A stretch of DNA of 64,000 nucleotides from Pseudomaricurvus alkylphenolicus (GTDB lineage Bacteria > Pseudomonadota > Gammaproteobacteria > Pseudomonadales > Cellvibrionaceae). This document shows positions 57,370-64,000 of this stretch, piece by piece (within the stretch, counting starts at the first letter, position 1; each line of letters starts with the position of its first letter). The notes beneath the pieces are model-generated. The model was not told the origin of the DNA. It saw only the letters and a list, made by a program, of their open reading frames with translations, and ran no database searches. The stretch is from assembly GCF_011683955.1 (NCBI RefSeq), contig NZ_JAAQPI010000013.1:124001-188000 (forward strand), given 5' to 3'. A program made the translations under genes and the position numbers.

Positions 57370-58914
57370 ATGAGCCAATTGCCACTGACAGAACGCACCG
57401 TAATTACCCGCAGCCGCGACGGCCAACTGCCCACCGACGCACCGGAATGGGTCTACGATATTGATAACCCCTATCTGCATGGTGTCTACGCCCCAACCAC
57501 GGTTGAAACTCAAAGCGACCACCTGGAAATCATTAGCGGTGAGATACCCAAGGACCTTAACGGCGCCTATTTAAGAAACGGCCCCAACCCCGTTTATCAA
57601 CCCAAACACAATCACCACCCCTTCGATGGCGACGGCATGCTCTACGGCATTTATTTTCGCGACGGTAAAGCCAGCTATCGCAACCGCTGGATTCACACGG
57701 AAGCCTTCGAAAAAGAAGCCGAGGCCGGCGAAGCGATTTGGCCCGGGGTGATGGGTCCTTTTGACTTCAACCTGCCCGGCTTTCCAATCAAGGACACCTC
57801 CAATACCGACGTAATGTTCTTTAATAATCACATCATGTCGCTCTGGTACAACGCCGGTATTCCCTATCAACTGGACCCTCGCACACTGGAAACCACCGGC
57901 CGCGAAAATCTCAACGGTCAACTCAAACGTGCGCTCTCGGCTCATTCAAAAGTGGACTGGGAAAAAGAAGAGCTTATCTACTTCGATTACTTCGATGAAT
58001 TCCCCTACATGAGTTATGGCATTGCCGATCGCAACGGCAAGGTGATTCACGAACAGCCCATCGAACTGCCGGGACCTCGCCTGCCTCACGATATTGGCGT
58101 GACACCCAATTTCGTCATCCTGCACGACTGCCCGTTCTTTCACGATGTGGACTTATTGGAACGGACCAATAAACGGATCAACACCTTCCATCGCGACATG
58201 CCCACACGCTTCGGTGTACAGCCCCGTTACGGCAAAGGTGACGAAGTACAGTGGTTCGAGTGCGAACCCTGTTACATCCTGCACGTGGTCAACTGCTGGG
58301 AGGAAGGCGACTGGGTGATTCAGGTGGGCTGTCGCTCCACCAATCCCATGCCCAAAGCCGACGCCGAGGACGGCGACCTTTCCCATATGCTGGCCTATAT
58401 GCGCCTCGAAGCCAATATGTACATCTGGAAATTCAACCTCAAAACGGGCGAAGTGGTGGAAGGCGACATTGATACATTGAACACTGAATTCTGCCGCTCC
58501 AACCCTTTGTACATGGGCTACAAAAGCCGCTACAGCTACAACCAGTACATCATGACCAAGGCCGACGATAATGTGGGTACCCTCGCCTTCGGCGCATTGC
58601 TCAAGTACGACATCGAAGCCGGAACCCTGCAACGTTACGACTATGGTAAAGGCGTCTTTGGCAGCGAAGCCCCCTTCTGCCCTCGCCAGGGTGCCACCCG
58701 CGACAATGCTGAAGATGACGGCTATCTGGTTAACTTTGTCACGGACACCAACGACTGGCAGTCCTACTGCCTGATCTTTGATGCCCACAACATAACACCC
58801 GGTCCCATTTGCAAACTTCGACTGCCCCACCGACTGCCTTATGGCTTTCACGCCAATTGGGTTCGGGGGGACGACATCTATAAGCCAACTGCAAACACGG
58901 GCTTGCCTTCATGA
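57370..58914 (+). CDS. Carotenoid oxygenase / lignostilbene dioxygenase-family protein
   Basis: 514 residues from ATG 57370 (MSQLPLTERTVITRSRDGQL) with AAGGA 8 nt upstream; the frame is open further upstream, out of frame with the preceding gene. Seven-bladed propeller iron enzyme. The N-terminal motif is YLRNGPNPVYQPKHNHHPFD with GDGMLYGIYF. The four iron His are probably in SAHSKVDWE, VILHDCPFF, CYILHVVNCW and GFHANWV. Members cleave C=C bonds of carotenoids, stilbenes or phenylpropenes such as isoeugenol. No signal peptide. The neighbours favour a catabolic role. Confidence 0.9.
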   Translation: MSQLPLTERTVITRSRDGQLPTDAPEWVYDIDNPYLHGVYAPTTVETQSDHLEIISGEIPKDLNGAYLRNGPNPVYQPKHNHHPFDGDGMLYGIYFRDGKASYRNRWIHTEAFEKEAEAGEAIWPGVMGPFDFNLPGFPIKDTSNTDVMFFNNHIMSLWYNAGIPYQLDPRTLETTGRENLNGQLKRALSAHSKVDWEKEELIYFDYFDEFPYMSYGIADRNGKVIHEQPIELPGPRLPHDIGVTPNFVILHDCPFFHDVDLLERTNKRINTFHRDMPTRFGVQPRYGKGDEVQWFECEPCYILHVVNCWEEGDWVIQVGCRSTNPMPKADAEDGDLSHMLAYMRLEANMYIWKFNLKTGEVVEGDIDTLNTEFCRSNPLYMGYKSRYSYNQYIMTKADDNVGTLAFGALLKYDIEAGTLQRYDYGKGVFGSEAPFCPRQGATRDNAEDDGYLVNFVTDTNDWQSYCLIFDAHNITPGPICKLRLPHRLPYGFHANWVRGDDIYKPTANTGLPS

Positions 58915-60578
58915 TCTTGACGTCGGAGGACAACAGACAGCGCTACCGGGAACAGGGGCACTGGGGTGAGCAGCGTTTACACGATCCGCTCTTCGTCACC
59001 GCGGAGAAACATCCCGATCGCATCGCGTTGGTCGACCCGGCCAACAAGTCGGAACTCTGCGGTCTTGCTCCTCAACGTTGGACCTATGGGGAACTGACAC
59101 AACGGGTAAACCAGCTGGCTTGCGTTCTTTTGCAACAGGGCATTGCCAAAGACGATATTCTGTTGGTACAGATGCCCAATATTGTCGAGCTGGTTCTCGT
59201 GTACCTGGCCGCTTCTAAATTGGGTGCCGTTGTCAGCCCGGTACCGGTACAGTACCAGGCTCGCGAACTTTCCAATATTACGCAAGTGCTGAACCCCAAA
59301 GCGGCCATCAGCGTTGCCGAGTTCAAGGACAGAACCTTCGGAACACATCTACGTGCCGCCCTGGAACAGTTCGACAGCATTCCGCTGTGGTTGTGGGGCA
59401 GCAGCAATGACGATGACTTGCAGACTCTAAGTGATCAGATTAACAGCTTCGAACCTCTTCAGGAGTACACAGAGCGTACGCCGGTCACTGCCGATGATGT
59501 GGTTACCATCTGCTGGACTTCTGGAACCGAGGGCATCCCCAAAGGTATCCCCCGCTCTCACAACCAGTGGTTCTGCGTCGGTAAAGCAACCTACGAAGGC
59601 AATGCCATGCAAGAAGGGGAAGTGCTGTTAAATCCCTTCCCGTTTATCAATATGGCCTCCATTGGGGGCCTATTTTTGAGCTGGCTATACAGCGGCGGAA
59701 AACTGGTTTTGCATCACCCAATGAACCTGCCTGTTTTTCTACAACAGATTGTCGAAGAACAGGTGACCTACACCCTCGCCCCCCCTGCCCTGCTTAACAG
59801 CTTATTAAAGGATGAGCGACTGATAAGCGCCTGTGATCAGGCCTTCTCCTCAAGCCGAGTGCGCGCCATCGGCTCCGGTTCCGCGCCGCTCGACGATTGG
59901 ATGGTGGCCGGTTTCAAACAACGCTACGGCATTGAGGTGGTCAACCACTTTGGTTCCAACGAAGGTGTCAGTCTGGTTTGTGGACCCGAGGACACTCACA
60001 ACCCAGAGAAGCGCGCTCGACTCTTTGCTCGTGAAAGCAAGATTATGCAATCACGCTTGGTAGATCCGGAAAGCGGCACAGAAGTGACCGAATCGGGCGT
60101 CTGCGCTGAGCTGCAAATCCGAGGACCCGGTGTATTCGATGGCTATTTTAAAGACCCCGAAAAAACATCGGCATCCTTCACCGACGATGGCTATTTTAAA
60201 ACCGGTGACCTGTTCGAGGTATTACCTCAAGACTCTCGTTTTTACCGTTTTGTCGGTCGCTGCAAGGACCTGATCATTCGCGGCGGTATGAATATCGCGC
60301 CGGCCGAACTGGACAACTTGATCAGCGCGCACCATGACGTATTGGAAGCCGCCGTAGCGGGCTACCCCTGCGATCTATTGGGCGAGCGTGTCGCCGCATT
60401 TGTCGTCAGCAAGTCGGGGCAGTCTCTGAGCTTGGACGCCATTGTGACGTTTCTGAAATCACAACAACTGGCCAATTTTAAATTGCCGGAAAAACTGGTG
60501 ATGGTGCAAACCATTCCCCGCAATCCCCTTGGCAAAGTGCTGCGCCAAAAACTCAGCGACTCTCTGATTGCCCGGTAA
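58911..60578 (+). CDS. AMP-dependent acyl-CoA synthetase (operon 2)
   Basis: 555 residues, overlapping the oxygenase stop by ATGA. The AMP motif is ICWTSGTEGIPKGIPRSH; A5 is NHFGSNEGVSL, A7 is YFKTGDLFEV, then KDLIIRGGMNIAPAEL, and the C-terminal Lys is in RNPLGKVLRQ. General layout resembles cyclohexanecarboxylate/benzoate- or DHB-type ligases. It is only distantly similar to the operon 1 ligase by eye, so the two likely activate different acids of the pathway. Confidence 0.9.
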   Translation: MILTSEDNRQRYREQGHWGEQRLHDPLFVTAEKHPDRIALVDPANKSELCGLAPQRWTYGELTQRVNQLACVLLQQGIAKDDILLVQMPNIVELVLVYLAASKLGAVVSPVPVQYQARELSNITQVLNPKAAISVAEFKDRTFGTHLRAALEQFDSIPLWLWGSSNDDDLQTLSDQINSFEPLQEYTERTPVTADDVVTICWTSGTEGIPKGIPRSHNQWFCVGKATYEGNAMQEGEVLLNPFPFINMASIGGLFLSWLYSGGKLVLHHPMNLPVFLQQIVEEQVTYTLAPPALLNSLLKDERLISACDQAFSSSRVRAIGSGSAPLDDWMVAGFKQRYGIEVVNHFGSNEGVSLVCGPEDTHNPEKRARLFARESKIMQSRLVDPESGTEVTESGVCAELQIRGPGVFDGYFKDPEKTSASFTDDGYFKTGDLFEVLPQDSRFYRFVGRCKDLIIRGGMNIAPAELDNLISAHHDVLEAAVAGYPCDLLGERVAAFVVSKSGQSLSLDAIVTFLKSQQLANFKLPEKLVMVQTIPRNPLGKVLRQKLSDSLIAR

Positions 60579-60594
60579 TGCCCAGGAGCCCACT

Positions 60595-62151
60595 ATGACA
60601 CCACAACAATTTACAGGCTTGGCACTCGCGCTCATGACCCCGCCCCTGTTGGCGTCGGCAAATTCCACTGCCACGCAACCCTGTGAACAGCTGACGCCAC
60701 CGGCAAATGTCATTTTCGAAAAGACGCCAGGCTGGCAACAGCCTGACGACTTACCGCGTTTTTGCCAGGTACGCGGTCAGATCGAAGGCCGCACCCGCTT
60801 TGAACTGCGCCTGCCGGAAGACTGGAACGGGCGTTTTGTGATGGCCGGCTGCGGCGGTTTTTGCGGCTCTCTGCAACCGGATAAAAAAGGCCACTCCAAC
60901 AGCATTAACGAAGCCCTGAAAAAAGGCTACGCCGCAATAAGCCATGACGGCGGTCACACAAGCAAGAGCTGGGAAACCGATTGGGCCTATGAGGATCCCA
61001 CCGCGCTGGAACTCTATGCCCATCGTATTTTGCCCCAAGTAACCGGTGCAGGCACAGAACTCACCACTCAACTTTATGGTCAACCGCCCGAGTATCGTTA
61101 TTTTTCCGGCTGTTCCAATGGCGGTCGCCTGGGCATGATGGCGGCGCAGCGTTATCCGGGTTTGTTTGACGGTATCGCCGCCGGCGGCGGTATCTTCAGC
61201 ATCAGCCAGATCGCCGGGCTCTGGGGCAATTGGATGATCCAGCAGACGGGAGCAGAATCCGAGCCGGTTTTTAACCCGCAGAAAAACCCGTTGATCAAAC
61301 AAGCGATCCTGAAACAATGCGACACCCTGGACGGACTCGCGGACGGGGTTATTACTGACCCTCGTCAGTGCCAGTTTGACTTTAAAACGCTGCAATGTGA
61401 CAACAACGAAGATACAGAACATTGTCTGACCCCAGACGAATCGGCGATGCTCAGTCGGTTATATGGCGGCGTGCTGGACAAACGGGGGCAACTGGTGAGC
61501 CCGGCGCTGTCATTCGGCTCAGAACACTATACCGACATCTGGCTGTTTGGAAGTCTCGACAAACCGGCCTGGGGCAGCGCTGCATCGCGAGGTTATCGCC
61601 AACTGTTGTCACACAACTTATTCAGCAGCGACAGCCATCAGCCTGTCTCTACGGATACCATGCAGCAGTGGATCGGGCAGTCGACCCTGCCCGCCCTCAC
61701 CGATGCTGACAATCCGGATCTCACCTCGTTGGCTCGACATAAAACGAAACTGATGATCTATCACGGCTGGTCCGATCCACTCATTATTCCGCAACCGATG
61801 GTGGACTACTACGAACAAGCCTCGGAGCATTCCGGTGGCCTGGAGAAACTCAAGGAAAACGCGCGACTGTATATGGTCCCGGGCTGGGGTCACTGCTGGG
61901 AGCGTCCTGCAGAAACTCCGGCGGAATTTGATCCACTGGAGATCGTCGCCAATTGGGTGGAACAAGGTAAAGCTCCAGAAAGCTTTATCGCCAGTCAACG
62001 CAGCCCGCTGGGAGAACTGCTTCGGCAAAGACCCATCTGCGCCTACCCACAAGTCGCCAATCTTGTTAATAGAGAACTCCCCAACCGGGCAGACAGCTAC
62101 CGCTGTGGTCCACCTGTAGCACCCGCAATAGCACCACCTGAAACACGATAG
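60595..62151 (+). CDS. Exported tannase/feruloyl esterase-family hydrolase
   Basis: 518 residues from ATG 60595 (AGGAG upstream) giving the signal peptide MTPQQFTGLALALMTPPLL, cut near ASA. A longer ATG at 60568 overlaps the ligase gene and lacks a ribosome-binding site. The family's Cys-Ser ... Asp ... His-Cys catalytic arrangement is seen: SGCSNGGRLGMM (Ser174), HGWSDPLIIP (Asp) and PGWGHCWERP (His-Cys). Family members hydrolyse gallate, ferulate, chlorogenate or MHET esters. Periplasmic or secreted action is inferred. It precedes the TonB receptor by 42 bp. Confidence 0.9.
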   Translation: MTPQQFTGLALALMTPPLLASANSTATQPCEQLTPPANVIFEKTPGWQQPDDLPRFCQVRGQIEGRTRFELRLPEDWNGRFVMAGCGGFCGSLQPDKKGHSNSINEALKKGYAAISHDGGHTSKSWETDWAYEDPTALELYAHRILPQVTGAGTELTTQLYGQPPEYRYFSGCSNGGRLGMMAAQRYPGLFDGIAAGGGIFSISQIAGLWGNWMIQQTGAESEPVFNPQKNPLIKQAILKQCDTLDGLADGVITDPRQCQFDFKTLQCDNNEDTEHCLTPDESAMLSRLYGGVLDKRGQLVSPALSFGSEHYTDIWLFGSLDKPAWGSAASRGYRQLLSHNLFSSDSHQPVSTDTMQQWIGQSTLPALTDADNPDLTSLARHKTKLMIYHGWSDPLIIPQPMVDYYEQASEHSGGLEKLKENARLYMVPGWGHCWERPAETPAEFDPLEIVANWVEQGKAPESFIASQRSPLGELLRQRPICAYPQVANLVNRELPNRADSYRCGPPVAPAIAPPETR

Positions 62152-62193
62152 CCAACACAACCATTACAGTAATAATAAGTAAGGAGCGTCAAA

Positions 62194-64000
62194 ATGAGCA
62201 TAGCAAACAAGCACCTCATCCCACTGTCACTGCTGGCCAGTGCCGCAGCGGCTTCCACTCAGGCCTTCCAGATTGAAGAAATAGTCGTTACCGCCGAAAA
62301 ACGCGAACAGAGTATTCAGGATGTGCCTATGTCTGTGGCCGCCATCTCCGGCGATGATATTGGCATTGGCAAGGTGACGGGTATGGACGATATCGCCATG
62401 AAAACCCCCGGTGTAGGTTTTAACCAATTTAACCTGGGCGAACCCCGTATCTATATCCGCGGTATCGGCAATAGCTCCGACTCCGCCGCCAGCGATCCGG
62501 CGGTGGGTATTTTTATCGATGAAGTCTATATTGGTCGCACCGGCGGCAGTGGTTTTGATCTGTTCGACCTGGAACGGGTGGAAATCCTGCGCGGCCCCCA
62601 GGGCACACTCTACGGCAAAAACACCAATGGTGGCGCTATCAACTTTATCACCACCCGCCCCAGCCAGGAAAATTCCGCCAAGGTCAGTTTTACCGCCGGC
62701 AGCGATGGTCTTTTGCACGCCCAGGCATTGATTAATGGCGGCCTCACCGAGCAAGTCTCCGGTAAACTCAGCGTCTCCACCAAAACCCGCGACGGCGTCT
62801 ACAGAAATGTGATCAGCGCCGACGAAATCACCATGGAAACCAATCTCAGCAACAGTCCCATCATCGGTAATTCCGTGGGCGCCTCTGGTAGCGGAGACGA
62901 ACTGGGTGATAGCGACAGTCTCAACATTCGCGGGCAACTGTTGTTTGAACCCGGTGATAACACCAGCATTCTGCTCAGCGCCGACTACGCCAAAGACAAA
63001 ACCAATGGCAGTTGCCGTCATCTCGCCAATCTCGACCAGGGTATCTTCGGTACCGGCCCCTTGTGGGAACTGGCCATGTCCGACGCCTATCGATCTGATA
63101 TTCGTCACTGTGCCTCTCAGTTCGACACCGGCCAGGAACGCACCATCAAGGGCACCATGGCACGAGTGGAGCATGACTTTGGCTGGGCCAACCTGTTGTC
63201 CATTAGCGCCTGGCGCTCCAGCGATTACAATACGGTTGACGACTTGACCGGTATCCCGCTCAATCAACCCGACCAGATCTTCACCGCACCGGAGAACGTT
63301 ATCGACGGTGTGGAAGAAGAAGCCTCGCAGTTCTCCCAGGAGTTTCGACTCTCCGGCAGCAGCAACCGCCTGGACTGGATCGCCGGTTTCTTTTATATGC
63401 GTGAAGAGGTAGAACGGGACGAGGAGTTCTACACCCAGTACAGTGTACCCCTGCAGGGATTGGGATTGGCCCCAATTGGCGATGTGTTGTTTCTCCAGGA
63501 TAACACCACCACCAGCTACGCTGTATACAGCCAGGTGGACTGGCATCTGACCGACCAGTGGACCTTGACCTATGGTATTCGCTGGAGCCGCGATGAAAAA
63601 GAAATCACGCAGGATGCCAAAGACCTGCTGGGCAGTGGTTTCCCCACCGGGGTGCCGCTGATCCTGCCGGAATTTCCGGCTGAGGTGAACGCCGAAGACG
63701 ATTGGTCAGAAGTCACTCATAAGGCCTCCGTCAATTATCGTTTTGGCGAAGACGCCATGGTCTACCTGACCTACTCGGAAGGCTTTAAAAGCGGTGCCTT
63801 TCCTTCCCAGACCAATGTCCCTGCCAATGCCGCGCAAACCGTGGACCCGGAAATCGTGGAAAATATTGAACTGGGTTTGAAGTCCACCTGGTTCGACAAC
63901 CGCCTGCAATTCAACATTGCCTACTACGATATTGACTACGACAACCTGCAGGTCTTTGAACTGACCCCGACACTGCTGTTGGTGCTCAATAATGCCCAGG
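62194..64000 (+). CDS. TonB-dependent outer membrane receptor, C-terminus cut by window end
   Basis: 602 residues visible from ATG 62194 (AAGGAG 62181-62186). The signal peptide ends about STQA. EEIVVTAEKREQ is the TonB-box-like start, then the plug domain (IYIRGIGNSSDSAASDPAVG, RVEILRGPQGTLYGKNTNGG). Beta-barrel strands follow, e.g. TYGIRWSRDEKE, AMVYLTYSEGFKSGAF and ENIELGLKSTWFDNRLQFN. The typical total is about 750-800 residues, so roughly 150-200 are outside. Family members in such loci import catabolic substrates; it probably takes up the substrate or product of the adjacent esterase. Confidence 0.93.
   Translation, partial: MSIANKHLIPLSLLASAAAASTQAFQIEEIVVTAEKREQSIQDVPMSVAAISGDDIGIGKVTGMDDIAMKTPGVGFNQFNLGEPRIYIRGIGNSSDSAASDPAVGIFIDEVYIGRTGGSGFDLFDLERVEILRGPQGTLYGKNTNGGAINFITTRPSQENSAKVSFTAGSDGLLHAQALINGGLTEQVSGKLSVSTKTRDGVYRNVISADEITMETNLSNSPIIGNSVGASGSGDELGDSDSLNIRGQLLFEPGDNTSILLSADYAKDKTNGSCRHLANLDQGIFGTGPLWELAMSDAYRSDIRHCASQFDTGQERTIKGTMARVEHDFGWANLLSISAWRSSDYNTVDDLTGIPLNQPDQIFTAPENVIDGVEEEASQFSQEFRLSGSSNRLDWIAGFFYMREEVERDEEFYTQYSVPLQGLGLAPIGDVLFLQDNTTTSYAVYSQVDWHLTDQWTLTYGIRWSRDEKEITQDAKDLLGSGFPTGVPLILPEFPAEVNAEDDWSEVTHKASVNYRFGEDAMVYLTYSEGFKSGAFPSQTNVPANAAQTVDPEIVENIELGLKSTWFDNRLQFNIAYYDIDYDNLQVFELTPTLLLVLNNAQ

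Noticed and set aside
56436-57434. 332-residue antisense frame over the nitronate monooxygenase-family gene
   Set aside because: A shadow of C-rich third positions in the sense gene; Gly/Val/Asp repeats with no motif.
62227-63546. 439-residue open frame antisense to the TonB-dependent receptor
   Set aside because: It mirrors the receptor codons (Gly/Val/Ala-rich, no family resemblance, no ribosome-binding site); the receptor frame has signal peptide, plug and barrel motifs.
50978-64000. Complete phenylacetate (paa) degradation pathway
   Set aside because: Only PaaN-like and PaaI-like proteins are present; the ring epoxidase PaaABCDE, PaaG, PaaZ and PaaK-type context are absent from the window.

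Overview
The window is a gammaproteobacterial chromosome segment. It looks like a marine or environmental Pseudomonas/Cellvibrio-type heterotroph; the genus cannot be fixed from sequence alone. Gene order matches pseudomonad-type blocks: mazG-relA-rlmD-cysM facing a GacS/BarA kinase; acpS-recO-era-rnc-DUF4845-lepB-lepA-mucD-rseC-mucB-mucA-rpoE facing nadB; sdhE/ygfX facing ygfZ; and a finR-like LysR gene facing fpr. There is no tRNA, rRNA, prophage, insertion sequence or CRISPR array that I can see.

Layout. 1-12.0 kb, almost all minus strand, is housekeeping: a truncated chemotaxis transducer, trpS, a DUF3524 (queuosine-mannosyltransferase-like) glycosyltransferase, a cyclic-nucleotide-domain/degenerate-rhodanese protein, an M18 aminopeptidase, a beta-hydroxyacid dehydrogenase, uppP, tsaB, an AlgP-like Lys/Ala-rich DNA-binding protein, hemH and adk. 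Between hemH and adk lies an inverted pair of REP-like palindromes. 12.4-13.7 kb holds three small plus-strand genes of unknown function, two of them related to each other. 13.7-22 kb is the mazG/relA/rlmD/cysM block and the Gac sensor kinase. 22-33 kb is the recO-era-rnc-lepB-lepA operon followed by the sigma-E/AlgU stress module; rpoE has a good sigma-E-type promoter, and a second one sits between rpoE and mucA. 33-50 kb holds nadB, sdhE/ygfX, ygfZ, an HDOD protein, ung, a duplicated PTPS/QueD-like protein, rapA, small hypotheticals, DUF3581, LysR/fpr, lysS, prfB (with the programmed +1 frameshift) and a nitroreductase.

49.9-64 kb is the accessory region: a catabolic island. A tandem-HxlR regulator is divergent from an operon of PaaN-like aldehyde dehydrogenase, SCP2-type thiolase, AMP-dependent acyl-CoA ligase and PaaI-type thioesterase, with 4-bp start/stop overlaps. 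A second operon follows: nitronate-monooxygenase-family flavoprotein, carotenoid/lignostilbene-type oxygenase, a second acyl-CoA ligase, an exported tannase/feruloyl-esterase-family hydrolase, and a TonB-dependent receptor cut by the window end. A 17-nt direct-repeat motif beginning ACTTGCATTA occurs once before operon 1 and three times before operon 2, tying the two together as a likely regulon. Between the operons is a 146-bp nested palindrome of unknown nature. My inference is a pathway that takes up an esterified, probably aromatic or isoprenoid compound, hydrolyses the ester outside the cytoplasm, cleaves a C=C bond, and degrades the product through CoA thioesters. The substrate is not determinable here.
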